Assembly (NCBI RefSeq): GCF_042752395.1
Contig: NZ_JBHYXZ010000015.1
Coordinates: 1 to 64,000, forward strand
DNA from: Actinosynnema sp042752395
GTDB lineage: Bacteria > Actinomycetota > Actinomycetes > Mycobacteriales > Pseudonocardiaceae
Reading direction: 5' to 3'
Length of the DNA stretch: 64,000 nucleotides
Below, one piece after another: positions 8,727 through 16,635 of the stretch. The notes beneath the pieces were generated by a model that saw only the letters and a program-made list of their open reading frames with translations, made no database searches and was not told where the DNA came from. Numbering within the stretch: the first letter of the stretch is position 1; each line of letters starts with the position of its first letter. The position numbers were made by a program, and so were the translations under genes.

Positions 8727-8740
8727 GTGGCGTACGCCAC
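8727..8740. promoter_or_regulatory. 14-base perfect palindrome between pdxS and the EF-G2 gene
   Basis: GTGGCGTACGCCAC is a perfect palindrome in the 262-base divergent intergenic region, 117 bases upstream of pdxS and 133 bases upstream of the EF-G2 start. It could be an operator for either gene; the binding protein is unknown. Confidence 0.35.
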
Positions 8741-8872
8741 CCGTTGGAATAGGACCGCGCCCCGACCTCCGACCGGATTCCTCCTGCCGGGTTGGGTGTG
8801 ACCGCTTGGGGTTGTCCGCCCCGGCCCGCGGGTGTGAGATCGGACACTAAACACTTGTGGAGGGTGGTCCCA

Positions 8873-10930
8873 ATGGGCAGCAAACACTCCGACAACGGCC
8901 ACTCGGCAGGCGCGGTCGCTGTGGACGACCCGGCCAAGGTCCGCAACGTCGTGCTGGTCGGCCCGTCCGGCTCCGGCAAGACGACGCTCGCCGAGGCCCT
9001 GCTCGCCAGCACCGGCGTCCTGACCCGACCGGGCTCGGTCACCGAGGGCACCACGGTGTGCGACCACGACCCCGCGGCGGTCCGCCAGCAGCGGTCCGTG
9101 GGCCTCGCGGTGGCACCCGTCCGGCACGGCGACATCAAGATCAACCTCATCGACACGCCCGGTTACGCGGACTTCGTCGGCGAGCTGCGGGCCGGGCTGC
9201 GCGCGGCCGACGCGGCGCTGTTCGTGGTCTCCGCGGCCGAAGGCGTCGACCCCGCCACCGTCGCGCTGTGGGAGGAGTGCGCCGCGGTGGGCATGCCCCG
9301 CGCGGTCGTGGTGGCGCGGACCGACCACCAGCGCGCCGACGTGCTCACCGGGATCGCCGCGTGCCAGGCGGCGTTCGGCGCGGGTGTGGTGCCGCTCTAC
9401 CTGCCCGACGGCGACGGCCTGGTCAACCTGCTCACCACCGACGACCCCCGCTTCGAGGAGCAGCGCAACGCGCTCATCGAGGGGATCATCGCGGAGAGCG
9501 AGGACGAGACCCTGATGGACCGCTACCTCGGCGGCGAGGAGGTCGACCAGGCGACGCTCGTCGCGGACCTGGAGACGGCGGTCTCCCGCGGCTCGTTCCA
9601 CCCCGTCATGCCGGTGTGCGCGCTGACCGGCCTTGGCCTGCCGGAACTGCTCGACGGCATCGCCCGCGCGTTCCCCTCTCCCCTGGAACACCCGCTGCCC
9701 GACGTGACGGGCGTGGACGGCATCCCCCGCCCCCGCCTGGAGGCCGACCCGAACGGACCGCTCGTGGCCGAGGTCGTGCGCACGGCCGTCGACTCGTACG
9801 TGGGCCGGGTGTCGCTGGTGCGCGTGTTCTCCGGGACGCTGCGCCCGGAACGCCCGGTGCACGTGTCGGGCCACGGCCTGGCCGACCGCGGCCACGAGGA
9901 CCACGACGTCGACGAACGCGTCGCGCACGTCTACTCGCCGCTGGGCGCGAACCTGCGCGAGGTGCCGTACTGCGTGGCGGGCGACCTGTGCGCGTTGACC
10001 AAGCTCGGCTCGGCCGAGACCGGCGACACGGTGTCCGCCCCGGACCAACCGCTGCTGGTCGCGCCGTGGGAGATGCCGGAACCCCTGCTGCCGGTGGCCG
10101 TGGTGCCGCGCAGCCGCAGCGACGAGGACAACCTCGCCCGGAACCTGGGCAAGCTCGTGGCCGGCGACCCGACGTTGCGGCTGGAGCGCAACCCCGAGAC
10201 GCACCAGCTCGTGCTGTGGTGCATGGGCGAGGCGCACGCGGACGTCGTGCTGGCCCGGCTGCGCGCGGGCGGCGCTGAGGTCGACACCGAGCCCGTGCGG
10301 GTGGCGTTGCGGGAGACGTTCGTCGGCCAGGCCAAGGGCCACGGCCGGCACGTGAAGCAGTCCGGCGGCCACGGCCAGTACGCGGTCTGCGACATCGTCG
10401 TCGACCCACTGCCACGCGGCTCGGGCTTCGAGTTCGTGGACCGGATCGTCGGCGGCGCGATCCCGAACCAGTTCATCCCCAGCGTGGAGAAGGGCGTCCG
10501 GGCCCAACTGGAACGGGGCCTGCAAGGCGGCCACCCGGTCGTGGACATCCGCGTCACCCTGGTCGACGGCAAAGCCCACTCGGTCGACTCCTCCGACGCC
10601 GCCTTCCAAACGGCCGGCGCCCTCGCCCTGAAAGACGCCGCCGCCAACGCCGGCACCGCCCTCCTCGAACCCGTGGACGAGGTCACCGTGCGCCTGCCGG
10701 ACGACCACCTGGGCACCGTCCTGGGCGACCTCTCCAGCCGCCGCGGCCGCGTGCTGGGAACCGAGGCGGACACCCCGGGCTACACCGTCATCCGCGCCGA
10801 AGTCCCCGCCACCGAACTCCTCCGCTACGCCGTCGAACTCCGCTCACTGACCTCGGGCACCGGCACCTACACCCGCCGCTTCACCCGCTACGACCCCCTC
10901 CCCCAATCCCTAGCAACCCAAACCAGGTAA
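8873..10930 (+). CDS. fusA2: elongation factor G-like protein EF-G2
   Basis: A 685-residue translational GTPase paralogue of EF-G, of the actinobacterial FusA2 type rather than the translocase fusA (no rpsL/rpsG/tuf neighbours). Domain order is G domain (P-loop GPSGSGKT, residues ~30-37; DTPGYADF switch II), domain II, III, IV and V; C-terminal domains are well kept. The G4 NKxD motif is changed to ARTD and the switch I RGITI motif is not recognisable, so GTP handling probably differs from true EF-G, as reported for mycobacterial EF-G2. The ATG at 8873 follows a GGAGGG site. Role in the cell unclear. Confidence 0.88.
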   Translation: MGSKHSDNGHSAGAVAVDDPAKVRNVVLVGPSGSGKTTLAEALLASTGVLTRPGSVTEGTTVCDHDPAAVRQQRSVGLAVAPVRHGDIKINLIDTPGYADFVGELRAGLRAADAALFVVSAAEGVDPATVALWEECAAVGMPRAVVVARTDHQRADVLTGIAACQAAFGAGVVPLYLPDGDGLVNLLTTDDPRFEEQRNALIEGIIAESEDETLMDRYLGGEEVDQATLVADLETAVSRGSFHPVMPVCALTGLGLPELLDGIARAFPSPLEHPLPDVTGVDGIPRPRLEADPNGPLVAEVVRTAVDSYVGRVSLVRVFSGTLRPERPVHVSGHGLADRGHEDHDVDERVAHVYSPLGANLREVPYCVAGDLCALTKLGSAETGDTVSAPDQPLLVAPWEMPEPLLPVAVVPRSRSDEDNLARNLGKLVAGDPTLRLERNPETHQLVLWCMGEAHADVVLARLRAGGAEVDTEPVRVALRETFVGQAKGHGRHVKQSGGHGQYAVCDIVVDPLPRGSGFEFVDRIVGGAIPNQFIPSVEKGVRAQLERGLQGGHPVVDIRVTLVDGKAHSVDSSDAAFQTAGALALKDAAANAGTALLEPVDEVTVRLPDDHLGTVLGDLSSRRGRVLGTEADTPGYTVIRAEVPATELLRYAVELRSLTSGTGTYTRRFTRYDPLPQSLATQTR

Positions 10931-10995
10931 CAACCACCAACCCAACCAACCACCAACCCAACCCACCCACATCGGACCCGCAGCGCGCCCACCGA

Positions 10996-11130
10996 GGCTC
11001 GATTTGACATGGGTTCGGGTGCCTTAGGCTGGACGAAGCTGGCAGGCCCGGCGGGACGCTTTACCCCGCCGGGCCTGCCGGCTTTGGCCTGCCCAGGGGT
11101 ACCCGTAAGGGCCCCATGTCACATCGAGCC
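10996..11130. repeat. nested inverted-repeat element after the EF-G2 gene
   Basis: An outer pair of 18-base arms (10996-11013 and 11113-11130, 17 of 18 complementary, starting GGCTCGAT) encloses a perfect 15-base hairpin (11041-11055 with 11065-11079, GGCAGGCCCGGCGGG, 9-base loop). The inner hairpin is a good factor-independent terminator for fusA2 in actinomycete style, without a T tract. The outer arms are not needed for termination and make the whole 135-base unit look like a structured RNA or a small mobile repeat. Upstream, 10931-10975 is a simple CCAACC-rich stretch. Confidence 0.6.
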
Positions 11131-11159
11131 GGACCCGAGCGCTGAACTCACCGCCCCTG

Positions 11160-11291
11160 AACGCAGGACTCTCGCACCCTCAACGTAGGACTCACACGCT
11201 CCCAACGTAGGACTCTCGCGCTCTCAACGTTCGACACACGCGTTCTGAACGTAGGACACGGGTGACGCGAACGTAGGACACGCCGAGGTCA
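11160..11291 (+). repeat. tandem array of six 22-nt units
   Basis: The core AACG recurs at 11160, 11182, 11204, 11226, 11248 and 11270, an exact 22-base period. Cores read AACGCAGGACTC, AACGTAGGACTC (twice), AACGTTCGACAC and AACGTAGGACAC (twice), followed by a looser 10 bases. It lies between the 3' ends of the convergent fusA2 and mmsA genes. The same repeat appears at 40321-40510. Confidence 0.85.
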
Positions 11292-12896
11292 GGTGTTTTG
11301 GGGGAAGCCCAGGTTCACGCCGCCGTGCGACGGGTCCAGCCACCGACCCGTCACCACCTTGGTCCGGGTGAAGAAGTGCACCCCCTCGGGCCCATAAGCG
11401 TGCGAGTCGCCGAACAGCGAGTCCTTCCACCCGCCGAACGAGTAGTACGCCACCGGCACCGGGATGGGCACGTTCACCCCGACCATCCCGACCTCGACCT
11501 CGTTCTGGAACCGCCGCGCCGCCCCGCCGTCGTTGGTGAAGATCGCCGTGCCGTTCCCGTACGGGTTCGCGTTCACCACCTCCAACGCGTCGTCGTACGT
11601 CCCCACCCGCAGCACCGACAGCACCGGCCCGAAGATCTCGTCCCGGTACAGCGCCATGTCCGTCCCCACGTGGTCGAACAACGTCGGCCCGAGCCAGAAC
11701 CCCGCCGCGTCACCGTCGATCGCGTGCGACCGGCCGTCCACGACCAGCGACGCGCCCTCCGCCGCTCCACCATCCACATAGGACAACACCCGGTCCCGGT
11801 GCGCCCCCGTCACCAACGGCCCCATCTCGCAGCCGGGACGACGACCGTCACCGACGTGGAGGTCCCGCATCCGGTCCACGATCTTCGACACCAGCTCGTC
11901 GCCCACCGGGTCCACCGCGACCACGACCGAGATCGCCATGCACCGCTCCCCCGCCGAACCGAACCCGGCCGACACCGCCGCGTCCGCCGCCAGGTCCAGG
12001 TCGGCGTCGGGCAGCACGACCATGTGGTTCTTCGCGCCGCCCAACGCCTGCACGCGCTTGCCGTGCCGCGTGCCGGTCTCGTAGACGTACCGCGCGATCG
12101 GCGTCGACCCCACGAACGACACCGCCTTCACGTCCGGGTGCTCCAGCACCCGGTCGACCGCGACCTTGTCGCCGTGCACCACGTTCAGCACGCCGTCGGG
12201 CAACCCGGCCTCGGCGAACAGCTCCGCGATGAAGTTCGCCGCCGAGGGGTCCTTCTCCGACGGCTTGAGGACCACCGCGTTGCCGCACGCGATCGCGTTG
12301 GGCACGAACCACAGCGGCACCATGGCCGGGAAGTTGAACGGCGAGATCACGCCGACCACGCCCAGCGGCTGCTGGATCGAGTACACGTCCACCCGCGTGG
12401 ACGCGTTCTCGCTGAACCCGCCCTTGAGCAGGTGCGGGATGCCGCACGCGAACTCGACCGCCTCCAACGCGCGCTGCACCTCCCCCGCCGCGTCGGACAG
12501 CACCTTCCCGTGCTCGGCGGTGACGATCGCGGCCAGCTCGCCCTTGCGCGCGTTCAGCAGCTCCCGGAACGCGAACATCACGGTCGACCGCTGCGCCAGC
12601 GAGGCGTTGCGCCACGACGCGAACGCCTCCCGCGCGGCGGCCACCGCCTCGTCCACGGTGGCCTCGTCGGCGAAGTCCACCCGAGCGGCCACCCGCCCGG
12701 TCGCCGGGTCGTACACGTCCCCGGAACGCGCGCTCTCCCCGCTCCACGGCTTGCCGCCGATCCAGTGCCCGATCCGCTTCGGCCCGGCAGCGCCCACCGG
12801 GCCCACCGCGCCCCCGTCCACGACGCCCGCGCCCACCGCGCCCCCGCTCACCACGCCCGCGTCCACCGCGTCCCCGTCCACCGCGTCCCCGTTCAC
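11289..12896 (-). CDS. mmsA: CoA-acylating methylmalonate-semialdehyde dehydrogenase
   Basis: A 535-residue aldehyde dehydrogenase that oxidises malonate semialdehyde or methylmalonate semialdehyde with NAD+ and CoA, releasing CO2 and giving acetyl- or propionyl-CoA. Diagnostic MmsA features: VISPFNFPAMVPLW, the catalytic cysteine in GSAGERCMA, and the C-terminal SFGGWKDSLFGD motif. The GTG at 12896 overlaps the aminotransferase stop (GTGA), so the two are coupled: aminotransferase makes the semialdehyde, MmsA consumes it. Odd: residues 1-42 are a Gly/Ala/Val/Asp repeat tail (GDAVDGDAVDAG...) before the family start at KRIGHWIGG; homologues usually lack this. Confidence 0.9.
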   Translation of the reverse strand: MNGDAVDGDAVDAGVVSGGAVGAGVVDGGAVGPVGAAGPKRIGHWIGGKPWSGESARSGDVYDPATGRVAARVDFADEATVDEAVAAAREAFASWRNASLAQRSTVMFAFRELLNARKGELAAIVTAEHGKVLSDAAGEVQRALEAVEFACGIPHLLKGGFSENASTRVDVYSIQQPLGVVGVISPFNFPAMVPLWFVPNAIACGNAVVLKPSEKDPSAANFIAELFAEAGLPDGVLNVVHGDKVAVDRVLEHPDVKAVSFVGSTPIARYVYETGTRHGKRVQALGGAKNHMVVLPDADLDLAADAAVSAGFGSAGERCMAISVVVAVDPVGDELVSKIVDRMRDLHVGDGRRPGCEMGPLVTGAHRDRVLSYVDGGAAEGASLVVDGRSHAIDGDAAGFWLGPTLFDHVGTDMALYRDEIFGPVLSVLRVGTYDDALEVVNANPYGNGTAIFTNDGGAARRFQNEVEVGMVGVNVPIPVPVAYYSFGGWKDSLFGDSHAYGPEGVHFFTRTKVVTGRWLDPSHGGVNLGFPQNT

Positions 12897-14167
12897 AGCA
12901 CGTCCTCCAGGATGCCCAGCGCCTCTTCGACCTCGTCCTCGGTCAACGTCATGGGCGGCGCGAGGCGGATCACGTTCCCGTACAGGCCGCCCTTGCCCAC
13001 CAGCAGCCCGCGCTCCCGCGTGCCCTCCAGCACCTCGACCGCCTTGGCCGCGTCCGGCGCGCCGTCCGGGCCGACCAGCTCGATGCCGACCATCAGCCCC
13101 TTGCCGCGCACGTCGCCCACCGCGGGCCGGTCCGCCGCAATGTCGCGCAGCCCGTCGATCAGCCGTTCGCCGAGCTTGGCCGCGTTGGCCTGGAGGTCGT
13201 GGTCGAGCAGGTAGTTCAACGTGGCCAGCGCGCCGGTGGTGGCCACCGGGTTGCCGCCGAACGTGGACAGCGAGTTGGCCGTGAGGCAGTCCATCAGGTC
13301 GCCCCGCGCGACCACCCCGCCGATGGCCAGGCCGTTGCCCAGGCCCTTGGCGAACGTCATCGCGTCCGGCGTCACGCCGTGCGCCTGGATGCCCCAGAAG
13401 TGGTCGCCGGTGCGGCCCCACCCGGTCTGCACCTCGTCGGAGATCAGCAGGATGCCGTACTCGTCCAGCACCTCCTTGAACGCGGCGAACAGCCCGTCCG
13501 GCGGCGAGGAGAACCCGCCGACGCCCTGGATCGGCTCGGCGATCAGGCACGCCACGTCGCCGGCGGTCGCCGTCTCGATCACCTCGCGCAGGTCCGCCAC
13601 GCACGCCTTGACGTAGTCGGCGTCGGACAGGTCGCGGAACGGGCTGCGGTACCGGTAGCCGCCGTGCACCCAGCTCACCTTGACCGGGCTGAGCGAGGAC
13701 GCCGACCAGCCCCGGTTGCCGGTGATGGCGACGGTGGCGAACGCGCGACCGTGGTAGGAGTTGCGCAGCGCGAGGACCTGGTCGCTGCGGCGGTACTGGG
13801 TGGCCAGCATGAGCGCCGTCTCGTTGGCCTCGGTGCCGGAGTTGGTGAAGAACACCTTCGCGTCCGGGATGCCGGACAGCTCGGCGATCTTCTCCGCCAG
13901 CTCGACCTGCGAGCGGATCAGGTAGAGCGTGGAGCTGTGCAGCACGCCGGTCGCGAGCTGGGACCGGATCGCGTCGGAGATCTCGGCCACGTCGTAGCCG
14001 ACCGCGTTGGTCAGGATGCCGGCGAAGAAGTCCAGGTAGGTGCGGCCCTCGCGGTCGGTGACGCGGCGTCCGCTCGCGCTGGCCAGCTCGATCGGCTGCT
14101 CGTAGTAGAGGGCCATCCAGTGGGGCATCACCGCGCGGTGCCGGGCCAGCAGCTCCTCGTGTGCCAT
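12893..14167 (-). CDS. class III aminotransferase, probable beta-alanine (or 3-aminoisobutyrate) transaminase
   Basis: A 424-residue fold-type I PLP aminotransferase of class III. Seen: the TNSGTEANE phosphate-binding segment near residue 110, the LISDEVQTGWGRTG aspartate motif near 245, and the Schiff-base lysine in MTFAKGLGNG. In pathway terms it would move the amino group of beta-alanine or 3-aminoisobutyrate to pyruvate or 2-oxoglutarate; this is inferred from the coupled MmsA gene and the pyrimidine operon at 22.7-27.4 kb. GABA or ornithine transamination is the alternative. The ATG at 14167 faces a PucR-type regulator gene. Confidence 0.83.
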   Translation of the reverse strand: MAHEELLARHRAVMPHWMALYYEQPIELASASGRRVTDREGRTYLDFFAGILTNAVGYDVAEISDAIRSQLATGVLHSSTLYLIRSQVELAEKIAELSGIPDAKVFFTNSGTEANETALMLATQYRRSDQVLALRNSYHGRAFATVAITGNRGWSASSLSPVKVSWVHGGYRYRSPFRDLSDADYVKACVADLREVIETATAGDVACLIAEPIQGVGGFSSPPDGLFAAFKEVLDEYGILLISDEVQTGWGRTGDHFWGIQAHGVTPDAMTFAKGLGNGLAIGGVVARGDLMDCLTANSLSTFGGNPVATTGALATLNYLLDHDLQANAAKLGERLIDGLRDIAADRPAVGDVRGKGLMVGIELVGPDGAPDAAKAVEVLEGTRERGLLVGKGGLYGNVIRLAPPMTLTEDEVEEALGILEDVL

Positions 14168-14226
14168 CGCGTCCTCCGGTCGTAGGTCCCTGAAGGAGGA
14201 GTGTGGTCGGCGGTGCCGGGGGCCGC

Positions 14227-14277
14227 CATGGACAACCTGTACCCCTTTCCGGCGTCGCGCATTACGTTGTGTCCATG
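14227..14277. promoter_or_regulatory. divergent control region with 8-base inverted repeat
   Basis: CATGGACA at 14227-14234 and its exact reverse complement TGTCCATG at 14270-14277 lie in the 107-base gap between the aminotransferase and PucR genes, 43 bases apart centre to centre (about four helical turns). The right half overlaps the PucR start codon. Candidate PucR sites; low certainty. Confidence 0.35.
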
Positions 14278-15924
14278 TACCCCACGGTCGCCGAAGCGCT
14301 CGCCCTCCCGGTGGTCCGGCGCGGCGAGCCGGCCGTGGTCGCGGGCGCGGCCGGGATGGGCCGCCGGGTGCGGTGGGTGCACGCCGCCGAGGTCGCCGAC
14401 ATCGCGCACCTGCTGCGCGGGGGCGAGCTGGTGCTGACCACCGGCATCGCGCTGCCCGACGACCCCGACGGCCTGGCCCGCTACGTCGCCGACCTCGCCG
14501 CCGTGGGCGCGGCCGGCCTGGTCGTGGAGCTGGTGCGGCGGTGGAGCGACGAGGTGCCGGGCGCGCTGGTGGCCGCCGCCGAGCGGCACGAGCTGCCGTT
14601 GATCACGCTGGCCCGCGAGACCCGGTTCGTGTCCGTGACCGAGGCCGTCGTGTCGCTGATCGTGGACGCGCAACTGGCCGAGCTGCGGGCGGCCGAGCAG
14701 GTGCACGAGGCGTTCACCGCGCTCACCGTGGCCGGCGCGGAGCCCGCCGAGGTGCTGCGCGAGGTGGCCCGGACGTCGGGGTTGCCGGTGGTGCTGGAGA
14801 CGTTGGGGCACGAGGTGCTGGCCTACGACGCGGCGGGGCAGGACCCGACCGCGCTGCTCGCCGACTGGGGTCAGCGGTCGCGCGCGGTGGCCGTGTCCGA
14901 GCGCACCGCCTACGACGAGCGGGCCGGGTGGCTGGTGACGGTGGTCGGCGCGCGGGGCGCGGACTGGGGGCGGCTGGTGCTGGTGACGCCGGAAGCGCCG
15001 CCGCACCGGCACGTCGTGGTGGCCGAGCGGGCCGCGTCGGCGTTGGCCGTGCACCGGCTCGTGGCGCGGGACCGCGAGTCGCTGGAGCGGCAGACCCACC
15101 GGACGCTGCTCACCCAGCTGCTCGGGCAGCCGCCGCACGACCTGCCGGCGCGGGCGGCTGCGCTCGGCGTGCCGCTGGACCGGCGGCAGCTCGTCGGGGT
15201 GGCGATCCGGCCCGGCACCTCGACCGCGCCCGCGCAGGCGTTGGCGTCGCAGGAGGTGCTGCGGGACCTCGCCGAGGCGACGGCGCTGGCGGCCCGGCGG
15301 GTGACGGTGCCCGCGCTGGTCGGCGTGGTGGACGACACGAGCGTGCGGGCGCTGCTCTCCCTGCCGCCGCAGGCGGGGCTGGACGGCGTGCTGCGGCGGC
15401 TGGCCCGGGAGGTGCACCGCCGGGCGGCGGCGACGCAGCACGCGCTGCCCGTGGTGGTGGCCGTCGGCACGACCGTGACCGCGGTGCCGGAGGTGCGGCG
15501 GTCGTTGGGCGAGGCGGCGCACGTGGCGGGCGCGGCGCTGCGCTCCTCCGGCAGCCGGCTCTACCACCGGCTGGACGACGTGCGGTTGCGCGGGTTGCTG
15601 CACCTGCTGCGCGAGGACGAGCGGGTGCTGGCGTTCGCCGACCGCGAGCTGGGCCCGCTGCTGGCGCGGGACGCCAACCAGGGCACCCGGCTGGTGGAAC
15701 TGCTGCGGAGCTTCTGCGAGCACGGCGGCAACAAGTCCGCCGCCGCGGCCGCCGCGCACCTCTCCCGGACCGCGTACTACCAGCAGTTGAGCCGGATCGA
15801 GCAGGTGCTCGGGGTGTCCCTGGAGGACCCGGAGTCGGTGCTCTCGCTGTACGTGGCGCTGCTGGTGCAGGAAATGGGCGAGCGGGACCCTCAGCTGCCC
15901 CGCCCGCCCACGACGCCGGCCTAG
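14275..15924 (+). CDS. PucR family transcriptional regulator
   Basis: A 549-residue regulator. Residues ~1-120 match the PucR N-terminal domain (VAEALALPVVRRGEPAVVAG; LVLTTGIALP), residues ~300-400 the GGDEF-like CdaR middle domain, and residues ~480-535 the PucR C-terminal helix-turn-helix (CEHGGNKSAAAAAAHLSRTA). PucR proteins regulate purine, pyrimidine, GABA and amino acid catabolism. It is divergent from the aminotransferase/mmsA operon and is the obvious regulator; it may also act on the pyrimidine operon at 22.7 kb. The ATG at 14275 is preferred over an in-frame GTG at 14203. Confidence 0.87.
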   Translation: MYPTVAEALALPVVRRGEPAVVAGAAGMGRRVRWVHAAEVADIAHLLRGGELVLTTGIALPDDPDGLARYVADLAAVGAAGLVVELVRRWSDEVPGALVAAAERHELPLITLARETRFVSVTEAVVSLIVDAQLAELRAAEQVHEAFTALTVAGAEPAEVLREVARTSGLPVVLETLGHEVLAYDAAGQDPTALLADWGQRSRAVAVSERTAYDERAGWLVTVVGARGADWGRLVLVTPEAPPHRHVVVAERAASALAVHRLVARDRESLERQTHRTLLTQLLGQPPHDLPARAAALGVPLDRRQLVGVAIRPGTSTAPAQALASQEVLRDLAEATALAARRVTVPALVGVVDDTSVRALLSLPPQAGLDGVLRRLAREVHRRAAATQHALPVVVAVGTTVTAVPEVRRSLGEAAHVAGAALRSSGSRLYHRLDDVRLRGLLHLLREDERVLAFADRELGPLLARDANQGTRLVELLRSFCEHGGNKSAAAAAAHLSRTAYYQQLSRIEQVLGVSLEDPESVLSLYVALLVQEMGERDPQLPRPPTTPA

Positions 15925-16355
15925 CCGAGCGGCAGCGGCAGCTTGCTCAGGTCGGAGAGGTCGGGCGCCTCGGCCGGACCCGAGATGGGCGGGGCGAGCA
16001 GCGGCAGCTCCGGGGTGGCGGGCAGGGCGCGGGGCTGCCCGGCGAGCGCCTGGTCCAGCTGCGGCACGGCCGGGACGGCGGGCGCCTGCACCGCGGCGGG
16101 GGCCGCGACGTGCGGCACCTGGACGTCCGACGTGCCGCCCGGCAGCGGCGCGGGCAGCTTCACGGGCTGGCCGCCGAGCACGTCGGCGACGGGCTTGGCG
16201 GCGTCCACGCCCACCTCGGGGGCGGTGCCGAGCTTGCCGTCCACGATGTCGGTGGGGGCCTCGCTGGCCGACGCGGCGGACGCGAGCAGCGGGGAGGTAC
16301 CGACGGCGAGCAGGGCGGCGGCACGCAGGAGGCCGCGCGTGCGATTTCCGGACAC
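15921..16355 (-). CDS. secreted Pro/Ala/Leu-rich protein of unknown function
   Basis: A 144-residue protein starting at the GTG at 16355, preceded by an AGGAAAA ribosome site. An Arg-rich n-region and a hydrophobic stretch end at ASAASA (residues ~22-30), a clear Sec signal peptide. The mature part is low-complexity with repeated pro-ala-val and PLPG-like segments and no cysteines or catalytic motif. The stop overlaps the PucR gene end by 4 bases on the opposite strand. I do not recognise the family; a cell-surface or extracellular structural role is only a guess. Confidence 0.6.
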   Translation of the reverse strand: MSGNRTRGLLRAAALLAVGTSPLLASAASASEAPTDIVDGKLGTAPEVGVDAAKPVADVLGGQPVKLPAPLPGGTSDVQVPHVAAPAAVQAPAVPAVPQLDQALAGQPRALPATPELPLLAPPISGPAEAPDLSDLSKLPLPLG

Positions 16356-16502
16356 GGTTTTCCTAACCTGGTTGGGGACCTGCACAGTTACCCCCTCCGC
16401 ATCGACCAGGCCGCACCGGTTCCTTGACAACTCGATCGGGTGACTGACGCTCCGTGCCGCGTCCACTCGATCAGGTCAAACCGAAAGGGTGATCCCGGGG
16501 AG

Positions 16503-16621
16503 GGCCCCGCGGGTCCGGGTTCGGGGCTCCGGCAACCCGCGGGGCCGCCCGCCCCCGATGGCGGATCGTGGCGTCGCGAGCCCGTGTCGGGGAGACGGTG
16601 GAGCGACACGGGCCCGCGACG
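16503..16621 (-). terminator. two strong hairpins downstream of the secreted protease
   Basis: First hairpin: 16572-16589 with 16604-16621, 18-base arms with one mismatch and a 14-base loop, 15 bases past the protease stop. Second: GGCCCCGCGGGT at 16503-16514 with its exact complement at 16535-16546 and an inner CCGG pair. No T tract follows either, typical of actinomycete terminators. They would isolate the protease transcript from the secreted-protein gene downstream. Confidence 0.65.
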
Positions 16622-16635
16622 GTCTTCCCCCGGCG

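Noticed and set aside
11041..11079. tRNA-like structure
   Set aside because: A single 15-base stem without cloverleaf arms, anticodon loop or CCA; it is a terminator-type hairpin.
11160..11291. CRISPR array
   Set aside because: Repeats are adjacent without unique spacers, cores vary between units, and no cas gene is near.
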